Source: Thiotrichaceae bacterium (GTDB taxonomy: Bacteria; Pseudomonadota; Gammaproteobacteria; Thiotrichales; Thiotrichaceae). Taken from it: a DNA stretch of 40,676 nucleotides. A program made the position numbers and the translations under genes. The notes under the pieces are model-generated. The model saw only the letters and a program-made list of their open reading frames with translations. It did not search any database and was not told the origin of the DNA. Positions 17,137-24,770 of the stretch are shown here, in pieces. The stretch spans positions 1 to 40,676 of the forward strand of contig JALSLX010000121.1 in the NCBI GenBank assembly GCA_026988095.1, given 5' to 3'. Position 1 is the stretch's first letter. Each line of letters opens with the position of its first letter.

Positions 17137-18221
17137 AAACTGTAATGAAAACACTTCATGTGGATTTAGGAACTAGAAGCTATCCGATCTACATAGGTAG
17201 AGGGCTTTTAAATGACCCTGAATTAATAGACCCTTTTATTAAAGGAAAAACCGCAGTAACAGTTACAAATACAACAGTTGCTCCTTTATATCTTGATAAA
17301 GTACACCAGTTAATTCCAGAAATAACTAACACCGACATACTCTTGCCTGATGGCGAAAAGTACAAAACATTTGAAACATTAGGGCAGATTTATACAGAAA
17401 TGCTCGAAGCTCGTTGTGATAGAAAAACCACCTTGCTAGCATTGGGTGGAGGTGTTGTCGGTGATGTTGCAGGCTATGCTGCTGCAAGTTATCAACGTGG
17501 TATCAACTTTATTCAAATTCCCACTACTTTGTTATCAATGGTTGATTCCTCTGTTGGCGGTAAAACAGGAGTGAACCACCCATTGGGTAAAAACATGGTT
17601 GGGGCATTTCATCAGCCACAGTGTGTGATCATTGATACAGAAACACTCAATACTTTGGATGACCGGCAGCTGAGTGCAGGTATTGCAGAGATTATAAAAT
17701 ATGGCTACATCAATGACCTCGATTTTATAGATTGGCTTGATGAAAACATGGATAAGCTATTAAAACGCGATCCAGAAGCACTTGCCTACGCGATTCACCG
17801 TTCTTGTCAGCATAAAGCAGACATTGTTGCCGCAGATGAAAAAGAAACAGGGCAACGGGCATTACTAAACCTCGGTCATACTTTTGGTCATGCGATAGAA
17901 ACAGGCATGGGTTACGGTGTTTGGTTGCATGGTGAAGCTATTTCAGCAGGCATGGTGATGGCAGCAGAGCTTTCAAAAGAGCATGGTTGGATTGATGAAG
18001 CTGATGTGAATAGTATTCGTGAATTATTAAAAAAAGCCAATTTGCCCATCGAACCTCCCAAAGAGATATTAGCAGAACAATTTAATGACTTAATGTCGAT
18101 AGATAAAAAAGTGCAAGATGGTGTTCTACATTTGGTGTTAATGAACTCCTTAGGTGAAAGTATTATCAGTAATGATTTTGACCCTGATCTGCTTCAAAAA
18201 GTATTGAGTAGAGCAGTTTAA
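17133..18221 (+). CDS. aroB: 3-dehydroquinate synthase
   Basis: Converts DAHP to 3-dehydroquinate with bound NAD and a divalent metal, the second step of the shikimate pathway. The 362-aa protein shows the NAD loop LALGGGVVGDVAGYAAASYQ (about 103-120), PTTLLSMVDSSVGGKTGVNH and the metal ligands in AGIAEIIKYG, NLGHTFGHAIE and WLHGEAISAGM. The ATG overlaps the aroK stop; a second in-frame Met four codons later is an alternative start. Coupling to aroK is likely. Confidence 0.97.
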   Translation: MKTVMKTLHVDLGTRSYPIYIGRGLLNDPELIDPFIKGKTAVTVTNTTVAPLYLDKVHQLIPEITNTDILLPDGEKYKTFETLGQIYTEMLEARCDRKTTLLALGGGVVGDVAGYAAASYQRGINFIQIPTTLLSMVDSSVGGKTGVNHPLGKNMVGAFHQPQCVIIDTETLNTLDDRQLSAGIAEIIKYGYINDLDFIDWLDENMDKLLKRDPEALAYAIHRSCQHKADIVAADEKETGQRALLNLGHTFGHAIETGMGYGVWLHGEAISAGMVMAAELSKEHGWIDEADVNSIRELLKKANLPIEPPKEILAEQFNDLMSIDKKVQDGVLHLVLMNSLGESIISNDFDPDLLQKVLSRAV

Positions 18222-18222
18222 G

Positions 18223-19395
18223 ATGAGCGCAAATGCACAACCTTTACCTAAAGAAAAATACGCTGCAAATCCAGAAGATAGTATTGGGCGAAGCTTCCCT
18301 GAAGCCTCCCCTACCTATCGTTCAGAATTTCAACGCGATAGAGATCGAATTATTCACTCAACGGGTTTCCGTCGCCTAGAGTATAAAACTCAGGTTTTCG
18401 TAAATCACGAAGGTGATTTATATCGTACTCGTCTCACACATTCCTTAGAGGTTGCCCAAATAGCGCGCGCAATCTCCAGAACATTAAGACTTGATGAGGA
18501 CTTAACAGAAGCTATAGCACTAGCACATGATATTGGTCACACGCCTTTTGGGCACGCAGGGCAAGATGCCCTCAATGCCTGTATGAAAGACTACGGTGGT
18601 TTTGAGCATAATTTACAGTCATTGCGTATCGTCGATAAACTTGAAAAAAATTATGCAGAATTTGATGGACTAAATCTTAGTTTTGAAACTCGCGAAGGTA
18701 TCCTCAAGCATTGTTCTTTAAAAAATGCAAAAGACTTAGGCGATGTGGGTGAACGTTTTCTTAATAAAACACAGGCTTCATTAGAAGCACAACTTACTAA
18801 TATTGCAGATCAAGTAGCATACAATAATCATGATATTGATGATGGTTTACGTTCTGGTTTAATCACTATTGAGCAAATGAGAAAGGTTGATTTATTCAGC
18901 GAACAATACGACAAAGTAATGTGGAAGTATCCTGAGCTAATAGGTAATCGCTGTGTGCATGAAACGATAAGACGGATGATTGGTGAACAAGTCGTTGACC
19001 TTGTAGAAACTAGCAAAACCAATCTGCAAGAATCAAACCCACAAAGTATTTCTGATGTAAGGAATCATGAAAAACAGTTGATAAGCTTTAGCTCGGAAAT
19101 GATCGGACGTAGCCAAGAACTGAAAAAATTCCTACGTGAAAATTTATATTTTCACCATAAAGTTTACCGAATGACACGTAAAGCTCATCAAGTTATAGAA
19201 GCTTTGTTTAATGCCTTTATGGAAGATATTCGACTACTACCACCTGAGCATCTGCAACTTGCAAGAGATGCCTTATTAGATGGTGGAGAGTCAGGGAAGG
19301 CGCGGATTATCGCAGATTATGTGGCAGGAATGACTGATAGATACGCAACTAAGGAATATGCGCGTTTGTTTGATGTAAAAGGAAGTGTTTTTTAA
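18223..19395 (+). CDS. dGTP triphosphohydrolase-like HD protein
   Basis: HD-domain dNTP triphosphohydrolase of the Dgt-like group, which releases triphosphate from (d)NTPs. The 390-aa protein carries the metal-binding residues H73 (RTRLTHSLEVAQIAR) and H102-D103 (AHDIGHTPFGHAG), and the downstream acidic motif VAYNNHDIDDGLRSG. The N-terminal TYRSEFQRDRDRIIHSTGFR and RRLEYKTQVF are family hallmarks. Its size is below that of E. coli Dgt (about 505 aa) and fits the widespread shorter type. It starts one base after the aroB stop, the position often held by damX in relatives. Substrate preference cannot be read from the sequence. Confidence 0.93.
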   Translation: MSANAQPLPKEKYAANPEDSIGRSFPEASPTYRSEFQRDRDRIIHSTGFRRLEYKTQVFVNHEGDLYRTRLTHSLEVAQIARAISRTLRLDEDLTEAIALAHDIGHTPFGHAGQDALNACMKDYGGFEHNLQSLRIVDKLEKNYAEFDGLNLSFETREGILKHCSLKNAKDLGDVGERFLNKTQASLEAQLTNIADQVAYNNHDIDDGLRSGLITIEQMRKVDLFSEQYDKVMWKYPELIGNRCVHETIRRMIGEQVVDLVETSKTNLQESNPQSISDVRNHEKQLISFSSEMIGRSQELKKFLRENLYFHHKVYRMTRKAHQVIEALFNAFMEDIRLLPPEHLQLARDALLDGGESGKARIIADYVAGMTDRYATKEYARLFDVKGSVF

Positions 19396-19437
19396 GGTTT
19401 ACAGCTTATACTTACCTTAAAACCGTATTTTAGCTTA

Positions 19438-19505
19438 CCCACCCCCCCTCTTTTTCGATGATTTGTATGAGAAAAGATTAAAATAAACGTAAAAAGGTGA
19501 AGGTT
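19438..19505. repeat. Dispersed inverted repeat, copy C (one arm decayed)
   Basis: The left arm (19438-19466), a C-run with CCCACC then TCTTTTTCGATGATTTGT, is a near-perfect half-unit. The right arm (about 19482-19505, AATAAACGTAAAAAGGTGAAGG) is degenerate. The polarity is C-rich end outside. It lies between the convergent genes dgt-like and the phosphatase-like gene. Confidence 0.7.
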
Positions 19506-19579
19506 AACGTTAAATTAAAGTTTTAACTCTCTTGAAGTTGCTCTAAAGGGTAGGTGTTTTATCTAAATGTTAAAATTTA

Positions 19580-20020
19580 TTATTTTGTGATACTTAAATC
19601 TAGAAAATCCTGCCATACCTCATCAGGTTGCCAACTTTCAAGCATTGGTACTCTTTCAGCTTCAGGTAGCTTTAATATCCCTCGTTGATAATGACGCATG
19701 AATGCAGAAACCCGCCAGTTTAAAGCGCAGTGAATCCAGATTTTGTCCTTTTCTAAGGCTTTCATTATTTTTAAAAATAAATTTAAATGGGCGTGTGTAG
19801 GAGTGTCAAAGGGGACAGGAATATGAAAATAATTCATCCTTGCCTCGCTGACAAAACCACCTTCATCAGGTAGTGCATTGGTTGAATCTGGCATAGCTAG
19901 ATTGATTACACTGGTAAACCCTGCTTTGGCTATTTCTTCAAATTGGCTTGGAGAAGGCTGCCCAGATGTGGAAATTCTTTCATTTATAACGATAGTGTTG
20001 AGAATGCTGTTTAGGCTCAT
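19580..20020 (-). CDS. Protein tyrosine phosphatase-like (DSP/DUF442-type)
   Basis: Small 146-aa protein of the dual-specificity-phosphatase-like fold. It is recognised by the N-terminal ERISTSGQPSPSQFEEIAKA and GFTSVINLAMPD, the FHIPVPFDTPT segment that could supply the general-acid Asp, and the loop IWIHCALNWRVSAFM. The catalytic loop has Cys-X4-Arg spacing, one residue shorter than the classical HCX5R, so activity is uncertain. The C-terminal helix (AERVPMLESWQPDEVWQDFL) is conserved in similar proteobacterial proteins as I recall. It is the last gene of the lpoA-yraN-argA run, 10 bp after argA. No function is inferred. Confidence 0.75.
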   Translation of the reverse strand: MSLNSILNTIVINERISTSGQPSPSQFEEIAKAGFTSVINLAMPDSTNALPDEGGFVSEARMNYFHIPVPFDTPTHAHLNLFLKIMKALEKDKIWIHCALNWRVSAFMRHYQRGILKLPEAERVPMLESWQPDEVWQDFLDLSITK

Positions 20021-20030
20021 ATTATTGGAC

Positions 20031-21314
20031 TCATGCGAGCAGAATATTTTTTAATAGAATTTTAGAGTTGCGTTGAAAATTATAAAGTGCCTTTTTTTTA
20101 TCTGGTAAATCACTTAAATCACCCAATGTAAAACCTCTTTCTTTAAACCAATCAACAGATTGTGTTGTGAGAACCAGCAGTTGGTTAAGACGCTTGTCTG
20201 TTGCAATGTTGCTTATCCGCTTTAATAGAGCATCACCACGCCCGCCACCCGTGTATTCGGGGTGAATAGCAAGGCTGGCAAGCTCTCCAGTGTTATTATC
20301 AACAGGGTAAAGTGCGGCACAACCAATAATTTTCCCATCACGCTCAATGACGCTAAATTGGTCAATTTCAAGCTCTAGCTGTTCGCGAGAACGCTTAATT
20401 AAAACCCCTTTTTCTTCAAGAGGAATAATGAGATCAATAATGCCGCTTACATCAGCAACCTTGGCTTGGCGAGTTTCTTCATACAAGCTGGCATTAAACA
20501 TCGTGCCAATTCCATCACGGGTGTATAACTCTAGAAATAGCGCATCAGCCGTTTTTGTGCTGAGTAAATGTACACGTTGAACACCGTTTAATAAGCTTGT
20601 TTTAATATGGTTTAATAAACGTTTTTGAGATGGGTGGTTGTGAATAAATTCATTAAGTTCTCTAAGCTCAATATCGGTAGTGGGTGTGGCATTATCATTA
20701 TGAATAAAAATGAGTTTATCGGCTTGAAGTGCTTTTGCAGTTGCGCTGGCAACATCTTCATAACGTAAATTGAAAGCCTCACCAGAGGGTGAAAACCCTA
20801 ATGACGAGAGTAATACAATACTGCCCGCATCTATTAATTGCTTAATTAGTTTGGCGTTAATTTTTCTTACCGTACCAGTATGTTGGTAGTCAGTTCCATT
20901 ATGCACGCCTAAAGGTTTTGCAGTAATAAAGTTACCAGAGAGAACGCCTAGGCTTTCATTAATGATAGGGGGAGTGCTTAGCGCGTGAGTGAGCTGATTT
21001 TCAATCTCTACTCTCAACGCGCCAATGGTTTCTTTGGCGACTTGCAGTGTTATATCATCAGTCACTCTTAAATCATCAACAACTTGGATATTGTGTTTTA
21101 AAGCTTCAAGGTGTTTATCAACTTGTGAGCGTGCACCGTGCACTAATACAATACGTGCGCCCAATGCTGATAAAATCGCAATATCATGTATCAGTTGAGA
21201 AAACTCTTTGCTCTCAATAACCTCACCCTCAAAGGCGATAACAAATGTTTTTCCACGGTGAAGGTGGATGTAAGGAGCGGCTTCTCTAAAGAAGTCTATG
21301 CGATTATTATTCAT
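20031..21314 (-). CDS. argA: N-acetylglutamate synthase
   Basis: Acetyl-CoA:L-glutamate N-acetyltransferase, the first step of arginine synthesis. The 427-aa protein has the two-domain architecture of classical gammaproteobacterial ArgA. The N-terminal amino-acid-kinase-like domain (about 1-285) contains FFREAAPYIHLHRGKTFVIA and LGARIVLVHGARSQVDKHLE and is the usual site of arginine feedback binding. The C-terminal GNAT domain (about 290-427) contains SLAIHPEYTGGGRGDALLKR for acetyl-CoA binding and VDWFKERGFTLGDL. It sits 21 bp after yraN. Confidence 0.96.
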   Translation of the reverse strand: MNNNRIDFFREAAPYIHLHRGKTFVIAFEGEVIESKEFSQLIHDIAILSALGARIVLVHGARSQVDKHLEALKHNIQVVDDLRVTDDITLQVAKETIGALRVEIENQLTHALSTPPIINESLGVLSGNFITAKPLGVHNGTDYQHTGTVRKINAKLIKQLIDAGSIVLLSSLGFSPSGEAFNLRYEDVASATAKALQADKLIFIHNDNATPTTDIELRELNEFIHNHPSQKRLLNHIKTSLLNGVQRVHLLSTKTADALFLELYTRDGIGTMFNASLYEETRQAKVADVSGIIDLIIPLEEKGVLIKRSREQLELEIDQFSVIERDGKIIGCAALYPVDNNTGELASLAIHPEYTGGGRGDALLKRISNIATDKRLNQLLVLTTQSVDWFKERGFTLGDLSDLPDKKKALYNFQRNSKILLKNILLA

Positions 21315-21335
21315 AATATTCGTTATATGTTTTAC

Positions 21336-21758
21336 CTAAAACCCACTAAAGGCATTTTGTATCCAGTTTAATTCTCTATTATCGCCTTCTATGGCTACCA
21401 CGTCAAAACGCATAGACGACTGGGGCGCGTATTTTTGCTGGTAGGCCAGAGCTGCTTTGATGATACGTTGTTGTTTTTTAGGGGTGACGCTGGCGGCAGC
21501 ACCGCCAAAATCTGCATTTTTACGATAACGAACTTCAACAAAAACTAGCGTTTCATCATTGTGTTTATCGTCGCGCATAATCAAATCAACTTCTCCTGCT
21601 TTTGTCGAAAAATTCTTTTCTAAGAGCACTAAGTCGTTTGATTGTAGGTACGTACAAGCTTGATGCTCAGCATCATTACCGCTCTTTTTTTTGTTAGTAA
21701 TTTTTTTGGATAGGCTTTTAGACAGACTCGAAAACAAACCAAGTTGCTTCTCAGTCAT
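21336..21758 (-). CDS. yraN: UPF0102 family protein YraN
   Basis: Conserved protein with a predicted restriction-endonuclease-like (Holliday junction resolvase-type) fold and no settled function. The 140-aa sequence carries the nuclease-like core: AEHQACTYLQSNDLVLLEKN, KAGEVDLIMRD (Glu/Asp pair) and TLVFVEVRYRKNADFGGA (E-x-K-like position reads EVR), then SVTPKKQQRIIKAALAY. The N-terminal 25 residues are serine/lysine-rich and not part of the domain. Its ATG overlaps the lpoA stop by four bases, and lpoA-yraN adjacency matches E. coli. Confidence 0.93.
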   Translation of the reverse strand: MTEKQLGLFSSLSKSLSKKITNKKKSGNDAEHQACTYLQSNDLVLLEKNFSTKAGEVDLIMRDDKHNDETLVFVEVRYRKNADFGGAAASVTPKKQQRIIKAALAYQQKYAPQSSMRFDVVAIEGDNRELNWIQNAFSGF

Positions 21759-23602
21759 CGTATGGCAACAGGTATGCCATTTCTAAACTGTGCCCAGCGT
21801 AAAGTGCGATGCAACGTTCCATCTTTGCTTAAGCGGATTCGTCCAGATTTTCCATTTAATGAGCTACCAAAGTTTTGTAGATTCTTTAAGCCCGAAGCAA
21901 TCATAAAAGCATCCATTCCCATAGCATATAAGCGTGGGAAATTGGTTGTTGGTGCAATTTTATTTTTCACGGTTTCTAAAATCCACGGTGTTTCTGTGAA
22001 TATCAATCCATCAAGCTTGCTGTCATCACTAGGATTGGCCGTACCATTAAAAACGTGAGAGGTCGCGTATATAGGTAGATTTTTTATTTCTTGTCGTAAA
22101 CTTGGATATAAAACTCGTGCTTGACTTGGGGCTGCTGCCATTAAGATCGCATCTAGCTCATCACTACGAAATGCTAAGTTTTGAGCATCTGCAAAATAAT
22201 TTAGAGCACTATTGAGATAACTTTTTGTGATTACCACTTTGCCACCGCGTTCTATAATGGCTCTTCGCATTGCATCGCGCAGGCGATTTCCCCATGCAGA
22301 ATTTGGTGTGAGTATTGCAACACGCTTCTTGCCTTGATTTATTGCAAACTGCGCCATTTGCACTGCTTCGTCTTCAGGTAGTAAGCCAAACTGTTTAAGC
22401 TTGTTATTGGTTCTGTTGTTTTCATTTAAAATATAGTTAAGTCCAAGTACTGTTTTGTGTAATTGGAGTTGGGATAGGCTGGTAATCTTGTTTTTATCAA
22501 AGGGGCCAATCACAAAATCAGCGCCACGGCTTATAGCTGTTTCATATAGGCCTTCAATTGAGCTATTGGCAGAGTTATATACTTTTAGTTCGGTTCCGTT
22601 GCCTGATTGTTTGTGTGCTTCTTGAATGCCTTGTAATAACGTATTTCCTAATTCTGCTCGGCTTCCCGTGAGTGGCAAGATCACAGCAAACTGCTTTTTA
22701 GAGGGCTTAACAGGACTTTTTTCTGGTGCGGATTTGTTTGAGCTAACTCCGCCTAAATAGGGTGTAACCGTTGCGGCAGGGGCAGACTTCAAGATATCTG
22801 CAATTTTATCATTACCAGGGTGAGCTTGATTACGTTGTTGCCATGATTTTAAGTTAGCACTGGTTATTGAGCTGATCTCGCCCGCATCTTTTGCTGAGCG
22901 CGCAATATAGCCTAGATCTAGCCAGCTTTTTAAAACGGTGTGATTGATTCTCTTTCTATTTGCATTTAATGATTGTTTAGGGATTTGTTGGATATGATTC
23001 CAAATGCGGTCATGGTTTAGTTTTACTTCATAATCATTCTTGAGTGTTGATTCCTGTAAAACTAATTCTTGAACTAGTGAGATTCTATCCCTACTAGATT
23101 GTGCCGCTCGCATTCGAGCATTGAGAATTTTTTTTGCAAGACCGTCGGGTAAACCAGCTGTACGTTGAGGAAGAATTCGCAAAGCCTCGCGATAGTTTCT
23201 ATCATTTAATGCTAACAGCGCCTGTGTGAAACGAAAACGTGCCTGATTTTCTACGTTTAATGTAGGGTAGCGAAGTGGGGATAAATAGCGTTGCGTGAGG
23301 TTGCTATCTTTCATGATTGCGGCGAGCTCTGCCGCTTGTAAAATTAAGCGCTCACGTTCTGGTGAACGATAGTTTTGTGATGCTTCAAAGTATGCACTAG
23401 CTGCATCGCGTTGTTTACCTGCTGCAAGTAACGCGTTGGCTAGTTCAATATCTTTTCCTGCAGGTAAAGCATTTCGATCTAAAGTTGGTAATGCAATGGG
23501 AGGGAGAGGTACAATGTCTGAAATTGTAGAACACGCACTGAGCGATATTAAAAGCATTAGTATTAGCGAAGAGCGTATCATTCTTTTTTTCACACCAAAC
23601 AT
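21755..23602 (-). CDS. lpoA: Penicillin-binding protein activator LpoA
   Basis: Outer-membrane lipoprotein that spans the periplasm and stimulates PBP1A. The 615-aa precursor has a signal peptide with lipobox LSAC (Cys24 counted from the first Met). A TPR-like helical N-terminal domain (about 40-280) is followed by a LppC domain with periplasmic-binding-protein fold (about 300-615), which contains KQFAVILPLTGSRAELGNTL, ISRGADFVIGPFDKNKI, VAILTPNSAWGNRLRDAM and LYAMGMDAFMIASGL. Start: the first ATG (23602) has AAGG directly abutting it; the Met eight codons on (MIRSSLIL) is a plausible alternative. It is divergent from rsmI with only 38 bp between, as in E. coli. Confidence 0.95.
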   Translation of the reverse strand: MFGVKKRMIRSSLILMLLISLSACSTISDIVPLPPIALPTLDRNALPAGKDIELANALLAAGKQRDAASAYFEASQNYRSPERERLILQAAELAAIMKDSNLTQRYLSPLRYPTLNVENQARFRFTQALLALNDRNYREALRILPQRTAGLPDGLAKKILNARMRAAQSSRDRISLVQELVLQESTLKNDYEVKLNHDRIWNHIQQIPKQSLNANRKRINHTVLKSWLDLGYIARSAKDAGEISSITSANLKSWQQRNQAHPGNDKIADILKSAPAATVTPYLGGVSSNKSAPEKSPVKPSKKQFAVILPLTGSRAELGNTLLQGIQEAHKQSGNGTELKVYNSANSSIEGLYETAISRGADFVIGPFDKNKITSLSQLQLHKTVLGLNYILNENNRTNNKLKQFGLLPEDEAVQMAQFAINQGKKRVAILTPNSAWGNRLRDAMRRAIIERGGKVVITKSYLNSALNYFADAQNLAFRSDELDAILMAAAPSQARVLYPSLRQEIKNLPIYATSHVFNGTANPSDDSKLDGLIFTETPWILETVKNKIAPTTNFPRLYAMGMDAFMIASGLKNLQNFGSSLNGKSGRIRLSKDGTLHRTLRWAQFRNGIPVAIR

Positions 23603-23640
23603 CCTTGTTTAATTTTTAATCAGCCTGAAATATACCACTA

Positions 23641-24564
23641 ATGTCATACGAAAACACAGAGTCAAATTCAGATAGTAGTTTAGATAAAAACCCAGATGAA
23701 AGTATCAGTAAAAGTACTCATGAAAAACAAGGAGTACTTTACATCGTCGCAACACCTATCGGTAATCTTGGTGATATAACGCAACGGGCATTAGAAACGC
23801 TAAAAATGGCAGATCGCATCTGTGCAGAAGATACGAGAAATACTCGGAAGCTACTCACCCATTTTGGTATTCAGGGGGATTTACAGGCGCTACATGACCA
23901 TAATGAGCGTTTTAAAGTAGAAGCTGTAAAAAACTGGTTGGATGCAGGTGAGAAAATAGCATTAGTGAGCGATGCGGGTACTCCCTTAATTAGCGACCCC
24001 GGTTATCATCTTGTGAGTGAGCTAGGCGAACTTGGTTATAATATTGAGCCAATTCCGGGGGCGAGCGCCATTATCACGGCGCTATCAATTGCAGGTTTGC
24101 CAACAGATCGTTTTACCTTTGAAGGTTTCTTGCCAGCTAAAAATGTAGGACGTAATAAAGCCTTACTAGCTAATTTAAAAGAGCCGCGTACACAAGTTTA
24201 TTATGAATCTAGTCATAGAATTGCGGTAACAATTGATGCATTTTTTGAAATATACGGAGCTACGCGAAAAGTCGTTTTAGCGCGTGAATTGACTAAAATG
24301 TATGAGCAAGTTTATCGTGGTAATGTTGCTGGTTTGCAGCAATGGATTAGTGAGAGTCCGATGCATCAAAAGGGTGAATTTGTACTGATGGTTGCAGGGC
24401 ATATTGAAGAAACAGAGAGTGATGAGATTAATAGCTCGATAGAGGAGCTATTGAAGATTCTTGTGGATGAGTTGCCTGTAAAACAAGCCGCTAGTTTAGC
24501 AGCGAAGATCACAGGGCGAAAAAAGAATGAATTATACAAACAGGCAATGGACTTGAGGGACTAA
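23641..24564 (+). CDS. rsmI: 16S rRNA (cytidine-1402-2'-O)-methyltransferase
   Basis: SAM-dependent methyltransferase that modifies the ribose of C1402 in the ribosomal P site. The 307-aa sequence contains LYIVATPIGNLGDITQRALE, ICAEDTRNTRKLLTHFGI, LVSDAGTPLISDPGYHLV and PIPGASAIITALSIAGL, all hallmarks of the tetrapyrrole-methylase-like fold. A serine/acidic leader of about 30 residues (SYENTESNSDSSLDKNPDES) precedes the domain and is longer than usual; no later start codon is available to remove it. The Shine-Dalgarno sequence is poor. It is divergent from lpoA. Confidence 0.96.
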   Translation: MSYENTESNSDSSLDKNPDESISKSTHEKQGVLYIVATPIGNLGDITQRALETLKMADRICAEDTRNTRKLLTHFGIQGDLQALHDHNERFKVEAVKNWLDAGEKIALVSDAGTPLISDPGYHLVSELGELGYNIEPIPGASAIITALSIAGLPTDRFTFEGFLPAKNVGRNKALLANLKEPRTQVYYESSHRIAVTIDAFFEIYGATRKVVLARELTKMYEQVYRGNVAGLQQWISESPMHQKGEFVLMVAGHIEETESDEINSSIEELLKILVDELPVKQAASLAAKITGRKKNELYKQAMDLRD

Positions 24565-24571
24565 GAGAAAT

Positions 24572-24651
24572 ACAAATCATCGAAAAAAGGGGGGGTGGGC
24601 TTAAAAATAGCTTGTTTTGATACCCGCCTCCCCCTTTTTTCGATGATTTGT
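24572..24651. repeat. Dispersed inverted repeat, copy D (opposite arm polarity)
   Basis: The left arm is ACAAATCATCGAAAAA plus a G7 run and TGGG (24572-24599). The right arm (24623-24651) is its near-perfect reverse complement, and the spacer is 23 bp. Here the ACAAA end is outside and the G/C-rich end inside, the reverse of copies A, C and E. It begins seven bases after the rsmI stop, at the convergent junction with fadE. Confidence 0.85.
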
Positions 24652-24687
24652 AGGTTTTAGGGGGCGTGAATCGAATATATGGAATAT

Positions 24688-24732
24688 AAAAAAGGGTGAT
24701 AAGACCAAAGGAGAAAACTGCCTTACCACCCT
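24688..24732 (-). terminator. Terminator of fadE
   Basis: Read leftwards from fadE, AGGGTGGTAAG (complement of 24722-24732) pairs with CTTATCACCCT (complement of 24693-24703). The 11-bp stem has one mismatch and an 18-base loop, and is followed by six T residues. It lies 39 bp after the fadE stop and is separate from repeat copy D. Confidence 0.75.
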
Positions 24733-24770
24733 GTATAAACTTTATGAGGTAGCGTGTTTATTATTGAAAT

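Noticed and set aside
21744-22058. Plus-strand frame of 104 codons inside lpoA
   Set aside because: Antisense shadow of the LpoA C-terminal domain.
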